A DNA stretch of 64,000 nucleotides from Candidatus Thorarchaeota archaeon (GCA_016933575.1 JAFGAR010000081.1:1-64000), one strand, 5' to 3'. Counted from the first letter of the stretch, positions 16,702 to 25,672 are shown. Notes: a model not told the origin generated them from the letters alone. Made by a program: numbers and translations.

Positions 16702-17359
16702 TTGGAGCTGTTCCCAATGCTAGGGAATTGGTACCATATTGTAAAGGTAGAGTACTTGGTGATGACCGCCAGGTTTCGCTCTCAACGTAAAGCGGTGATG
16801 ATGAGCCTATTCACTCTTAGTGTGATTTGGGCTCTCATCATCGTGCCAACGATAGCATCAATCCTTCTTCAATGGTTTGGGGCTCAAATGGAGTTTCTAT
16901 TGGTTCTTGGATTCTCAGAATCAACTATGGATAGTGAAGAGTTCTCCCAATGGCATTGAGCGGTATGTGAAAGCTCGTATTGCAGAATCCTTACTATTTG
17001 GATTCCCAATGACTATAATTGTGTCGATTATGATTCAGTTTGCAGTTGGATTAGATCTAGCTGAATCACTAGTGATTCTCTTTAGTACATCTCTAGCTAT
17101 GATTGGTGCTGTCTTGGTAAGTACCGGGAATACCACTTACAATCCCTATTATGATGATACTCAGAGTAAGTCCTTCAAAGATAATACTGGAATCATGATG
17201 TCTATCATAATGTTCTGAATGATTGTAGTTACTCCACTATCGATAATTCCTCTGTTTAGAAATCTCATTGTCTTATCATGCGTCCCCACAATGATACTGG
17301 TGACTGTTGGAACCATCCTCATCATTAGAGGCACACGGAAAATAACACGACCTGATTAG
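16702..17359 (+). pseudogene. Decayed second ABC permease gene
   Basis: The first 70 or so codons (from 16702, ATG available at 16717) resemble the N-terminus of the upstream permease: both read a basic amphipathic segment then a hydrophobic helix (RSQRKAVMMSLFTLSVIWAL versus RSHRKTYVSILAIIAFSWAM). At about 16905 the sequence jumps, in another frame, to the equivalent of permease residue about 395 (SQNQLWIVKSSPNGIERYVK versus SKDQLWMIQGAPNGASKFVK). It then continues to 17216, where a TGA interrupts it, and after the stop the frame stays open to a natural-looking end at 17359. So roughly 300 codons are deleted, with one frameshift and one in-frame stop. Confidence 0.85.
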
Positions 17360-17366
17360 ATTTCCC

Positions 17367-18128
17367 CTATTTCGCTGCATGAATAATCATATTTCTTGAA
17401 TACTTTCTATCGAAGGGATTTCTCATATAATCCGAATAGAACTCCACTTTTTTGAAACCTGCTTCACCAAGGACATTTCTCATGAGATCAAAGTTCAGAT
17501 TAAGCACCTTCTGGGTTGATACTTCAGAGGTCCAAGCCCTATCAACGGTTCTAAAAGCAGACATCACCAGTGTTGATGAGGTGGGGTAATTGGTATGTTC
17601 AAAGAGTCTAGCAAAAGTGATATCTTCTCCGTTACTCAACTTCCCTGTTTTCGTTGGAAATGTTCTGAATCCGGTCCAATGTATCTCTTCAAAGTTCAGA
17701 ACCTGAAGCACTAGTGATCCTCTCTCTTCAAGTAGATCAAATATATCCCGTAGAACCGCCTCGAGAACATAAACATTCTCTAAAAGCGCAAACGAATTTC
17801 CCAAGCAGATTACCAGATCATATCTCCTAGATGTATTCTCCCTGATTTGAGTCATATCCGCCACGATGAAAGTGGGTGAGACTCCCATCTCAATAGCATG
17901 GTTTCTAGCAATCTGAATCATTGTTTGGCTATGGTCTATTCCAACAACTTCGAATCCCTGTAAAGCAAGTGCAACTGAATGTCTACCACTTCCACAGGCA
18001 ATATCAAGGATACGTACCCTCTTTGAAGAAGGGATACATGAGAGTATGAAGGGCATCTCTCTCTCTAATCGCGATTTCCAATCTATTGAATTATCATAAG
18101 CCACTGAGATTTCGTCAAAAGAGCTCAT
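17367..18128 (-). CDS. Class I SAM-dependent methyltransferase
   Basis: A 253-residue methyltransferase with motif I VRILDIACGSGRHSVALAL, motif II VVGIDHS and a motif III/IV region RYDLVICLGNSFALL. The acceptor is unknown. The ATG at 18128 (MSSFDEISVAYD) was preferred over the frame's first codon 65 residues upstream, because the family-like sequence begins there and the upstream part runs into the divergent gene at 18200. It lies just after the ABC permease pseudogene, on the other strand. Confidence 0.88.
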   Translation of the reverse strand: MSSFDEISVAYDNSIDWKSRLEREMPFILSCIPSSKRVRILDIACGSGRHSVALALQGFEVVGIDHSQTMIQIARNHAIEMGVSPTFIVADMTQIRENTSRRYDLVICLGNSFALLENVYVLEAVLRDIFDLLEERGSLVLQVLNFEEIHWTGFRTFPTKTGKLSNGEDITFARLFEHTNYPTSSTLVMSAFRTVDRAWTSEVSTQKVLNLNFDLMRNVLGEAGFKKVEFYSDYMRNPFDRKYSRNMIIHAAK

Positions 18129-18199
18129 TGTATTTTTTTGGTGACTACTAATACCTATAAGCCTACACCTACAAACAATATACAGAGGAGTCAAATCAA

Positions 18200-18436
18200 A
18201 TGCTTGGTTATGTAATTGTGGTAGTATTTGCTGTTGGAATCGTTCTGTACCTAGTAAGCTCATCACGTAGAGACCATCCTCCAGAATCAAACGTCCACTC
18301 AATGCTTTACTCCCATGGTTCAAGGGATGAAGCTAGCGAGTTCTACTATCCATCAATTAGGGACTCTACCCAACCATTTCCCCTCTCAAAGAGAGAAGAA
18401 CGCGAAAAGACCGAAACATTTAGAGGTAAGAAATAG
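18200..18436 (+). CDS. Small single-pass membrane protein
   Basis: This 78-residue protein has one N-terminal hydrophobic helix (YVIVVVFAVGIVLYLVSS, about residues 4-21) followed by a polar, charged tail rich in Ser, Arg and Glu that should lie in the cytoplasm. GAGGAG precedes the ATG by about ten bases, which supports translation. The gene is divergent from the methyltransferase with a 71-base shared promoter region and converges on the SDR gene, leaving only two bases between stop codons. Function unknown. Confidence 0.6.
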   Translation: MLGYVIVVVFAVGIVLYLVSSSRRDHPPESNVHSMLYSHGSRDEASEFYYPSIRDSTQPFPLSKREEREKTETFRGKK

Positions 18437-18438
18437 GT

Positions 18439-19248
18439 CTATGTGTCTGAGAACTCAATCTCACCGGGAGTGAACAGGACGCGCCCTTCCATGCCTCCAG
18501 CAACATTGATAGTCTGTCCGCTCACATGACCTGCCAATTTGTCAGATGCAAGGAATAGGATGGCACTCGCTATGTCTTCAGGAGTTGCAGTCTTTCTCAG
18601 TGGTATTGTCTGAAGAATTCTTGTGACCATATCCTTGTCTTTGAGGGCGTCTTCTGCCATCGGTGTGAGGGTCCATCCGGGATTTACTAGATCTACCCGC
18701 CCCCTCGGAGCAAGATGAACTATCTCATTCTTAAGACTCATTAGTAGACCATGCATTCCTGCCTTGGTTGTCGAGTAGTCTGCATACCATGCCTCTCCGA
18801 ATAGACCTGCGGTAGATCCAATCATAATCAGTGCTGCAGACTCACCATCATGCCTTTCTAGGTTGGCAAAGAAATATTTGGCACAGAGAAATGTGCCTGT
18901 TAGATTGACTGAAAGAGTATTTTCCCACTGTTCAAGGCTCATATCTTGAATTGCAATGCCCTCTGGATTCGCTATACCCGCATTTGCAACAAGCACATCA
19001 ACTCTTCCGAAGACACGATTTGCCTCCTCGAATAGATTCCTGACACTATTTTCCTCAGTCTGATTGACCTTAATCACGTGCAGATGTTCTGGCCATGATC
19101 TCTTGAGAGAATCAAGAGACCCCTTAGAAGAGTTGAATGTACCCGTGACCTTTGCTCCCTCCGCCAAGAATATCTTAGTTGTTTCGAAGCCAATTCCTCC
19201 TGAAGCTCCAGTAATTACAATATGCTTTCCTTCGAGGCCTGTATCCAT
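18439..19248 (-). CDS. Short-chain dehydrogenase/reductase (SDR)
   Basis: This 269-residue classical SDR binds NAD(P) through TGASGGIG near the N-terminus, has NAGIA at about residue 90, a catalytic Ser in IGSTAG and the YxxxK pair in YSTTKAG. The VNPGW segment and the C-terminal GGMEG are standard. Substrate unknown; many such proteins act on 3-oxoacyl or hydroxy compounds. A strong ribosome site AGGAGG lies nine bases upstream of the ATG at 19248, so the 15-codon longer frame is not used. Confidence 0.9.
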   Translation of the reverse strand: MDTGLEGKHIVITGASGGIGFETTKIFLAEGAKVTGTFNSSKGSLDSLKRSWPEHLHVIKVNQTEENSVRNLFEEANRVFGRVDVLVANAGIANPEGIAIQDMSLEQWENTLSVNLTGTFLCAKYFFANLERHDGESAALIMIGSTAGLFGEAWYADYSTTKAGMHGLLMSLKNEIVHLAPRGRVDLVNPGWTLTPMAEDALKDKDMVTRILQTIPLRKTATPEDIASAILFLASDKLAGHVSGQTINVAGGMEGRVLFTPGEIEFSDT

Positions 19249-19313
19249 GAAAAAACCTCCTTTCGACGACTCCTTTGTCTGCTTAATGCTCACTTCTCTC
19301 GTGCAATAATAGA

Positions 19314-19808
19314 TTATCTTAATGAATCAGATTTCCAAAGAATCCTGTGGTACTGTTCAACAAGAACTTCTGGCCAGCTACCTACAGACCTTAGAAGAAG
19401 ATCTGCAGTAAGACCTACATCTTTGTCTAGAACAAGTTCCTTTAGATTTGCACATTGAAAAAGCGGCGATAAGTCCACTCGCTTTAACCGATTATGTTCA
19501 AGGGACACTTCTTCTAGATCTGGACAAAAACTGAGCGGACCAAAGTCTATATCCTGCAATCGATTATTATTCAATCTAATCGATCTAAGTTTTTTTCCAC
19601 ACTTCTCAAGAGGCGAGAGGTCAATCTCAATCAGTGAGTTATTACGTAAACACAGAGTCTCGAGGTTCTCACACCATATGAGTGGGAGTAAGTCAACAAT
19701 TGTGATATCTCTAAGATCTAAGTTTATAGAAGTTTCATCAGTTCTGAATCTCGCCGTCTTCTCAAGACCTGTAGTAGTTTCATATCTTATGAAAATCTCA
19801 GATACCAC
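19314..19808 (-). CDS. Leucine-rich-repeat protein
   Basis: This 164-residue protein contains about four leucine-rich repeats of about 24 residues with the pattern LExLxLxxNxLxxIDLSPLxxC, for example LRSIRLNNNRLQDIDFGPL and LEEVSLEHNRLKRVDLSPL. There is no signal peptide, so it is probably cytoplasmic and works in protein-protein contacts. It begins with GTG. Neighbours give no functional clue; it lies 65 bases upstream of the SDR gene on the same strand. Similar short LRR proteins are common in Asgard archaea. Confidence 0.82.
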   Translation of the reverse strand: MVSEIFIRYETTTGLEKTARFRTDETSINLDLRDITIVDLLPLIWCENLETLCLRNNSLIEIDLSPLEKCGKKLRSIRLNNNRLQDIDFGPLSFCPDLEEVSLEHNRLKRVDLSPLFQCANLKELVLDKDVGLTADLLLRSVGSWPEVLVEQYHRILWKSDSLR

Positions 19809-19971
19809 TATCAGTTTCCTCCCATACTACTTGCGCTATCAATCCTTATGAAATGCTTTCCTATTAAGACTCATCTTCATTAGGAAGACATCTTTTTTGA
19901 ATTGTTTGCTAATCGGATTGTCTATATACCGAGACTCTTACAATTTTCTATTGTTTGGAGGTTTCTCCATA

Positions 19972-20856
19972 ATGCTGAAAATCAGTCATCCATCAACATT
20001 TTCCGTTGTAGCTAGAGATCCATCTAGTGGTGATTTAGGGATTATTGTTCAATCGAAGTTTCCAGCTGTTGGTTCTGTCGTCCCCTGGGCTAGAGCTGAG
20101 ATTGGTGCAATTGCAACTCAAGCTTGGGCTAATGTTTCTTATGGACCCAGAGGTCTAAACCTTCTCAAATCAGGTCTGAATGCTAATGATACTATGAAAT
20201 CTCTTTTGAAAGATGATGAAGGAAGAGAACATCGTCAGGTTGGTATCGTTGACCCCAAAGGGCACGCTGTTGCTCACACTGGGAAAGAATGTATGGAATG
20301 GGCCGGACATTTAGTGGGGGATGGATATACATGCCAGGGCAATATTCTCGCAAGTGAAGCTGTTGTGGCAAATATGGCAGACGCCTATGAGAACACTGAT
20401 GGTGATTTAATAGATCACCTTTTTGCAGCTCTTAATGCAGGTCAGGGTGCAGGTGGAGATAGGAGAGGTATGCAATCTGCAGCGATTCTTGTTGTGCGAG
20501 AGGGTGGCGGCTATGAAGGTGGGAATGATCGATATGTAGATGTTCGAGTAGATGAACATCCACGGCCAATTGAAGAACTAGAACGTATCTTCAAGATTTA
20601 TGATATGACTCTTCTTAACCGTGAAGATCCAAGTAGGTTGCGTAAAATAGAAGGCAAGTTCTCCATCAAAATTCAGAAAGCTCTTCTTACTCTCGGCTAC
20701 CTTGATTCTGTGGATGAAAGCGATTTTCCAAAGAAAGCAGCTTCAGCTCTCACTGAATGGACCAATACAAACAATTTCGAGAATAAAGCCCGTAATGATG
20801 GTACGATCTGGCAAAGTGTGGTTGATCATCTCTTTCGAGATGCAGGTATCGAGTAG
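19972..20856 (+). CDS. DUF1028-family Ntn-hydrolase-like protein
   Basis: A protein of about 294 residues belonging to the DUF1028 family. Hallmarks are FSVVARDPSSGDLGIIVQSK (about 8-27), IATQAWANVSYGPRGL (about 46-61), QVGIVDPKGHAVAHTG and GGDRRGMQSAAILVV. The fold is that of Ntn hydrolases, but the reaction is unknown. The last 75 residues form a separate helical region resembling the peptidoglycan-binding-like extension often attached to this family. The ATG at 19972 with GGAGG 10 to 15 bases upstream was chosen over one 25 codons earlier. Confidence 0.85.
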   Translation: MLKISHPSTFSVVARDPSSGDLGIIVQSKFPAVGSVVPWARAEIGAIATQAWANVSYGPRGLNLLKSGLNANDTMKSLLKDDEGREHRQVGIVDPKGHAVAHTGKECMEWAGHLVGDGYTCQGNILASEAVVANMADAYENTDGDLIDHLFAALNAGQGAGGDRRGMQSAAILVVREGGGYEGGNDRYVDVRVDEHPRPIEELERIFKIYDMTLLNREDPSRLRKIEGKFSIKIQKALLTLGYLDSVDESDFPKKAASALTEWTNTNNFENKARNDGTIWQSVVDHLFRDAGIE

Positions 20857-20932
20857 CTGTACAGGACACAAAGTCAATGCGTAATAGGTAGAAGAGTTAA
20901 GGAATGAGTCCTGTCCTTCTTATTGAGAGGAT

Positions 20933-21409
20933 GTGAGTTTGAAAACAGAAGCAGTATTTGAGTTGGCATCTTTTTTCTCATTATTGTTAGCCATCTTTAT
21001 TGGACTAGTTAGCCCTATGACCAATCCCAGTGTTCCTGTTTTTCTTTCTAGCTTGACCCTGATAGTTCTAATTGTATTTGTCCGAATAATTGGCAAACGA
21101 ATGAAATGTCGAGATGTCTGGATTCTCCTCCATGACTCAGTAATGGCTCAACGAAGCAATTTGATTTGGTACGTTCTCAATGAGGCTCATGGTTTTGCTC
21201 CGCCTGATTACCAATTAATGGTCCTAGAGTCATTCTTTGACAAGAGTAAGACCCTACATACAGAACTGGCAAAACTCAAACAGATTGCTGAAGAAGAAAT
21301 GAATGAACGCTTCGTTACTGAGATTCAGAAGCAGTTAGAAGAATGGGAATCAATCTTGAATCAAATGCAACAAAGAATTAACAATATGGATTTCACTCGA
21401 AAGCTCTAG
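20933..21409 (+). CDS. Two-helix membrane protein with coiled-coil tail
   Basis: This 158-residue protein has two hydrophobic helices at about residues 8-27 and 34-53, forming a hairpin. A cytoplasmic region follows, ending in a long charged, heptad-like helix (about residues 105-152) likely to form a coiled coil. Family unknown. The frame starts with GTG at 20933 preceded by GAGAGG; a TTG three codons later is the alternative. It lies between the DUF1028 gene and the ferredoxin gene. Confidence 0.6.
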   Translation: MSLKTEAVFELASFFSLLLAIFIGLVSPMTNPSVPVFLSSLTLIVLIVFVRIIGKRMKCRDVWILLHDSVMAQRSNLIWYVLNEAHGFAPPDYQLMVLESFFDKSKTLHTELAKLKQIAEEEMNERFVTEIQKQLEEWESILNQMQQRINNMDFTRKL

Positions 21410-21501
21410 GAGTATCTACATTAACCAAAAAAGTGCTTGTAGTCAATGTATATCCGTATTGTCTAAAAGGAACTCTATTCAGTAAATACTGGGGCTCCAA
21501 A

Positions 21502-21762
21502 ATGAGCAATGTGCAGAGAAGTATTGTTCAGGTAGATTGGTCCTTGTGCTATGGTTGTGAAAAATGCATCATTGCCTGCCCAGTGAATGTGTTCATCCTA
21601 ATAACTACCAAAGATGGAAGAGAAGTAGTTGATTCGGCACACGAGTCTGATTGCATCTTTTGCCTTCTCTGCGAAATTGTATGTCCTGTTGAAGCCATTA
21701 CTATCGCACGAGAACGCGGGTCGGAGGATACATTACAGTCTTTGTTACATGGTTCTGACTAG
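21502..21762 (+). CDS. 2[4Fe-4S] ferredoxin
   Basis: An 86-residue ferredoxin with two full cluster motifs, CYGCEKCIIACP and CIFCLLCEIVCP (C-x2-C-x2-C-x3-C-P), each about 30 residues apart with an inserted strand between. It should shuttle low-potential electrons in the cytoplasm. The ATG at 21502 was preferred over an earlier frame start because ferredoxins begin close to the first motif. It lies 21 bases upstream of an acyl-CoA dehydrogenase, so this ferredoxin may be its redox partner in place of an electron-transfer flavoprotein, which is not encoded nearby. Confidence 0.88.
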   Translation: MSNVQRSIVQVDWSLCYGCEKCIIACPVNVFILITTKDGREVVDSAHESDCIFCLLCEIVCPVEAITIARERGSEDTLQSLLHGSD

Positions 21763-21783
21763 CTGTTGATTGAGGTATGAATA

Positions 21784-23052
21784 ATGTTTGATGTTCTACT
21801 TACAGAGGAAGAAAAACGAATCCGAGATGAAACTCGTGCTTTTGTACGCGATAAGGTTGACCGTGATCTGATCATAGCAATGGACAGTAAGGAGAAGGAG
21901 TATCCATACGAGTTCATTAAGGCTGCGGCAAAAGAGAATCTCCTGGGACTTCGCTTCCCTAAGGAATTTGGGGGAAGAGGGCTCGGATGGGTATCGGAGA
22001 TGGTGGCTCTTGAGGAGATTGGAGTCTTAGGCATAGCTCTTGGATGTGCATTCTCTCTACCAAGTATTATTGGAGAAGCAATCAACCAGTTTGGAACCGA
22101 CCAACAGAAGAAAGAGTATCTCCTTCCCACATTGAAAGGAACAAGAATATGTGGGGAGGGTTTGACAGAACCAAGAGGTGGTTCGGATTTCTTTGGTACA
22201 AATACAACAGCTATAAAGAAAGAGGGACACTATATAATCAATGGCGAGAAACGTTTTGTTGCTGGAGGCGTTGGCGCTGATTATTTCTTAGTCTATGCGA
22301 AAACTGATTTTAACGCAAAACCTCACGAATCCTTGAGTGCATTCTTGGTTGATCGCGATCTGGGAGTTAAGGTTGAAGAAGAGTACGAACTAATGGGCTG
22401 TCGTGGAATGGGAGCTGCTCGAATTGTTATGAAAAATGTAGAGATTCCAGAATCTAATCTGATAGGACCATTGAATGATGGTAATGCTGTCTTCAATGCT
22501 ATGATGGTCCCTGAACGACTTACTTCCGCAGCGGGACCAATTGGTATGGGGCGCGCGTCCATCGAAATTGCAGCAAGGTATGCTGACAAGAGAGAGGCTT
22601 TTGGTCGTACAATTAAACGATTTGAAGGAATAAGCTTCAAGATAGCAGACTGTGCAACCCAATTAGATGCTGCGCGAGGCCTTGTCTATCGAGCTGCGAA
22701 GAAAGCAGACACTGGTGAGTGGTGCAGAAAAGAAGTATCGCAGGCGAAGGTATTTGCGACAGAGGCTGGATTTGCTGCAGTTCACGAAGCTATGCAGATT
22801 CTTGGAGGAATAGGTTATACCGATGTATATCCCATCGAGCGACTCTATCGTGATGCACGCTTAGCAACAATCTGGACTGGTAGTAATGAAGTACAACGTT
22901 TGATAATCCAGAACGAGATCTTTACAGAGATTCTCTCAGAGGATCGTTCTCTGAAACGTGATGTTGAACTTGACACACCTGGAGCCCATAAGATCCAAGA
23001 AAAGGTCTATTCTGAAGACCCTAAGAAGCATTTTCCTAAAGAGAATCCTTGA
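21784..23052 (+). CDS. Acyl-CoA dehydrogenase
   Basis: A 422-residue acyl-CoA dehydrogenase (FAD enzyme forming 2,3-enoyl-CoA). Visible are the FAD/substrate segment GEGLTEPRGGSD (about 124-134), the helix REAFGRTIKRFEG and the C-terminal GGIGYTDVYPIERLYRDARL. The usual catalytic Glu of the YEGT motif is Thr365 here (IWTGSNEVQR). Instead Glu244 in MVPERLTSAAG occupies the place used as catalytic base in isovaleryl-CoA and long-chain acyl-CoA dehydrogenases, suggesting branched or long-chain substrates. A charged tail of about 25 residues extends the C-terminus. A ferredoxin gene sits 21 bases upstream. Confidence 0.93.
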   Translation: MFDVLLTEEEKRIRDETRAFVRDKVDRDLIIAMDSKEKEYPYEFIKAAAKENLLGLRFPKEFGGRGLGWVSEMVALEEIGVLGIALGCAFSLPSIIGEAINQFGTDQQKKEYLLPTLKGTRICGEGLTEPRGGSDFFGTNTTAIKKEGHYIINGEKRFVAGGVGADYFLVYAKTDFNAKPHESLSAFLVDRDLGVKVEEEYELMGCRGMGAARIVMKNVEIPESNLIGPLNDGNAVFNAMMVPERLTSAAGPIGMGRASIEIAARYADKREAFGRTIKRFEGISFKIADCATQLDAARGLVYRAAKKADTGEWCRKEVSQAKVFATEAGFAAVHEAMQILGGIGYTDVYPIERLYRDARLATIWTGSNEVQRLIIQNEIFTEILSEDRSLKRDVELDTPGAHKIQEKVYSEDPKKHFPKENP

Positions 23053-23157
23053 ATCACGAAAACATATATTCATATACTAACTATAGTTAATATTATGCTA
23101 GACACCTTTGAACTGGGTGTTGTTGAGTAACAAATGATAATATTGTGAGGAATTACA

Positions 23158-23325
23158 ATGAGTAAACTAGTTTGCAAGAAATGCGGTGCTGAAGTATCAG
23201 TACCAGTACACTGCGGAAAGGACATGCACATTGAAGGAAGCCAGCTTGTATGCTGGATGGGTGCAGTCTGTGGACATCAAGACATCCCTAAGCACTGTGG
23301 AACAGCTATGGCTATAAAACAATAA
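23158..23325 (+). CDS. Small zinc-ribbon-like protein (55 residues)
   Basis: A 55-codon gene with TGAGG eight bases before its ATG. The protein has C6-x2-C9 (CKKCG) followed by VPVHCGKDM (about 15-23) and a second IPKHCGTAM (about 43-51), so the Pro-x-His-Cys-Gly-x-x-Met unit is repeated. Further Cys at 32 and 38 complete six cysteines with His18, His40 and His46. It very probably binds zinc or another metal, possibly two ions. It sits between an acyl-CoA dehydrogenase and a nitroreductase, in a redox-gene neighbourhood. Function unknown. Confidence 0.75.
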   Translation: MSKLVCKKCGAEVSVPVHCGKDMHIEGSQLVCWMGAVCGHQDIPKHCGTAMAIKQ

Positions 23326-23352
23326 GTCAAGGAGATTTGTGGGGATCTACTA

Positions 23353-23895
23353 GTGATTCTAGAAGAGATAATGAAACGACATAGTGGACGAGCATTTACT
23401 AATCAACCAATAAGTGATGAAATGCTGAATTCTATTCTTGAGGCAGGCCGATGGGCTCCTTCGTGTGCAAATACCCAAGCATGGAATTTTGTCGTCATTC
23501 GAGATAAGGAAGTACTTGATGAAGCACATGAAGCTTTGAGTGGAGGAAATGCCTATGCAAAAGCCGCTCCGGTGATGATTATTGTTGCAGCTAAGGAAGA
23601 TGGTGGTTGCGGAGCTCATGGACTCCCGTATTTTACGATGGATGTTGGTCTAGCCGTTGAGAACATGCTACTTCAGGCAGTCCATCTCGGTCTAATGGGT
23701 CATCCCACAGCAGGTTGGAATGAGGCTGAACTCAAAGAAATAACAGGAATTCCCAAAGAATATCGAATCATTACTGTAGTATTTTTCGGGTATGAAGGTG
23801 ATATTTCTCAACTTGATGAAGCTGATCAAGCGAAGGAAAGTAGGCCCCGAAAACGGAAGGAATTATCAGAGATTGTCCACTGGAATCATTGGTAA
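23353..23895 (+). CDS. Nitroreductase-family FMN oxidoreductase
   Basis: This 180-residue protein has the nitroreductase pattern: RHSGRAFTNQPISDEML near the N-terminus, AGRWAPSCANTQAWNFVVI for FMN binding (about 32-50) and DVGLAVENMLLQAVHLGLMG in the middle. The C-terminus is charged (RPRKRKELSEI). Members use NAD(P)H to reduce quinones, nitro compounds or enones, so the physiological substrate is uncertain. It starts with GTG, 27 bases after the zinc-ribbon gene, and the two are probably cotranscribed. Confidence 0.9.
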   Translation: MILEEIMKRHSGRAFTNQPISDEMLNSILEAGRWAPSCANTQAWNFVVIRDKEVLDEAHEALSGGNAYAKAAPVMIIVAAKEDGGCGAHGLPYFTMDVGLAVENMLLQAVHLGLMGHPTAGWNEAELKEITGIPKEYRIITVVFFGYEGDISQLDEADQAKESRPRKRKELSEIVHWNHW

Positions 23896-23949
23896 TTGAC
23901 CAGAGAGTTAATGTTCAATATTTTCTTAAATAGAACCTGAGGCGATGAG

Positions 23950-24315
23950 ATGCAACCAACTTCCATTCTGGATATTGCCTATATTAGTGCACCTAGCCTT
24001 ATAGTGGGAATGATCTTAGGTTATGTGTTCGGAGATCTGGGAACTCTCAGATCAATTCAAAGAATCGGTCTAACAATCTTCTCAAGCATTTGGGGGGGCT
24101 TGATAATTGCCATTCTCCTAGCACCTTTTTTCACGGTTGGTACATTTGAGATCCTAATCTCAATAGTTTCTTTTCTCGGAGGTTCTATCATTGGATTATC
24201 ATCGAATTGGACCCCTCCCAAGGAGAAGTCACGAAAGAGTCACATAATCTATGAACCTGATGATGAAGATGATTTTGATCGTCAGATTGAAGAAGCCCTC
24301 AAAGGGGAATATTGA
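23950..24315 (+). CDS. Small membrane protein with acidic tail
   Basis: This 121-residue protein has three hydrophobic helices (about residues 10-28, 38-60 and 66-86), followed by a short basic link (PPKEKSRKS) and an acidic tail (EPDDEDDFDRQIEEAL). The tail is likely cytoplasmic. No family recognised. It follows the nitroreductase by 54 bases on the same strand and is followed by another membrane protein. Confidence 0.6.
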   Translation: MQPTSILDIAYISAPSLIVGMILGYVFGDLGTLRSIQRIGLTIFSSIWGGLIIAILLAPFFTVGTFEILISIVSFLGGSIIGLSSNWTPPKEKSRKSHIIYEPDDEDDFDRQIEEALKGEY

Positions 24316-24417
24316 GTGCATATATATTACTACCAGCTATCCGAGTATTTCTTAATAAGAGTTAAAGGGAACCACATGAAGTAGTCTTCTATTCTGTGCT
24401 TTCCGGAGGATGTATGA

Positions 24418-25653
24418 ATGCGACGGACGCTACCACATAGTCTTATCATTTTGACCATCACTTGCCTCTTATGGTCTGCAATCCTTGTACCAGTACAAGC
24501 AGTGCCTCCCGTAGGGTGGAGTGGCGATTCTAATCTTTCATTTTTGCTTGAGGTGAATGGAGTCAATGCCGCTGGATTAAACGCTTCGAATCCTTTGCCA
24601 ATTAGTCTCTCTTCAGATTTAGACCTTGAACTCCAGATCTATGTTGATACGAATCTGACTATACATTCTGGTACCTTTACCATGTCTTACCTATATATTC
24701 CACTAATCAATCAGCCATTCGATTTGAGCTCTTTTGGTGAAATTCCCGAAAATACAACTGCAAGCCTTCTTAATGCATCCATCCCTCTTGGAAGTCTTCT
24801 CGGGGTTGGCAATCTCAGTCTCATCTCCGGGACAATAACAGGTGCATTCACCTTCATATATTCCACCTCGACTGCTCCAAGTGTCAATGAAACAGTCAGT
24901 GAAGACTTTGTTCTCCGCATTGGAGACACTGGTGTGGGTGCTATTCTATCAGTCAGTGGTCTCATTACTGCCGCATTCACGGTGATGTCTGTATTCACCC
25001 TTATTCTCTCCTTGGATGAGTTCCAACAGGGAATAATGGCAGCTCGAAAGCTACGCGGTGCGAAACGTGCCTCCGATGTTGGAATCTTCCCGAGAGCAGT
25101 AGTTCTCCGAAGAAAACCAAAGAAAGGCGCAGAAAAGATTGACAAGGACGAGCTCATCCGTAGGGTCAGTTCAGCAGCTGGAAATGCTTGGAATCAGAAA
25201 TCCTGTCCAAAGTGCGGCCGGAAATGGAAGAAAGACTCTCCGACCTGTGCAAAATGTGGGATAGATACTAGCGCTGCAATTGCATACTTCTCTGATGACA
25301 TCGCTGAATATGCACCAAAAGCATTGACAGTGATCAAACCAAAGTCTAAGGTCACTGTTGGTCAGCTAGGAAAACGACTCCGTCTAAAGCCCGACAAAGC
25401 TGGAGCTCTTGCAGCAGCTCTCGTTGATATGGGCGCGCTCCAAACAAAATCAGTGAAAGTACCTCTGAAAAAGGTAGCATTCTCTGGAATGACCTTGGCT
25501 GGTACTTATTGGTCTTGGATGCAAATGATTGGTGGCGCAACGCCAGACTGGGTGACGGTGCTTCTTACCATCACTGCAGGTCTAGTAGTTTCTGTGATGA
25601 TAGGATACTTCATGAATTTCCTCGCACGTGTACCTGAACTAGGATACGACTGA
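24418..25653 (+). CDS. Secreted/membrane protein with cytoplasmic zinc ribbon
   Basis: This 411-residue protein has a signal peptide (about 1-30, cleavage possible after VQA), an outer domain of about 150 residues rich in Asn-x-Ser/Thr sites, and a membrane helix at about 178-200. The cytoplasmic part includes a zinc ribbon with two CxxC pairs (CPKCGRKWKKDSPTCAKCG) and a stretch resembling a small helix-turn-helix (GQLGKRLRLKPDKAGALAAA). Two hydrophobic C-terminal segments (about 345-370 and 375-400) end it. It could transmit a signal across the membrane. GGAGG lies upstream of the ATG, and a strong terminator follows. Confidence 0.65.
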   Translation: MRRTLPHSLIILTITCLLWSAILVPVQAVPPVGWSGDSNLSFLLEVNGVNAAGLNASNPLPISLSSDLDLELQIYVDTNLTIHSGTFTMSYLYIPLINQPFDLSSFGEIPENTTASLLNASIPLGSLLGVGNLSLISGTITGAFTFIYSTSTAPSVNETVSEDFVLRIGDTGVGAILSVSGLITAAFTVMSVFTLILSLDEFQQGIMAARKLRGAKRASDVGIFPRAVVLRRKPKKGAEKIDKDELIRRVSSAAGNAWNQKSCPKCGRKWKKDSPTCAKCGIDTSAAIAYFSDDIAEYAPKALTVIKPKSKVTVGQLGKRLRLKPDKAGALAAALVDMGALQTKSVKVPLKKVAFSGMTLAGTYWSWMQMIGGATPDWVTVLLTITAGLVVSVMIGYFMNFLARVPELGYD

Positions 25654-25672
25654 AAAGTATCATAGACAATAA

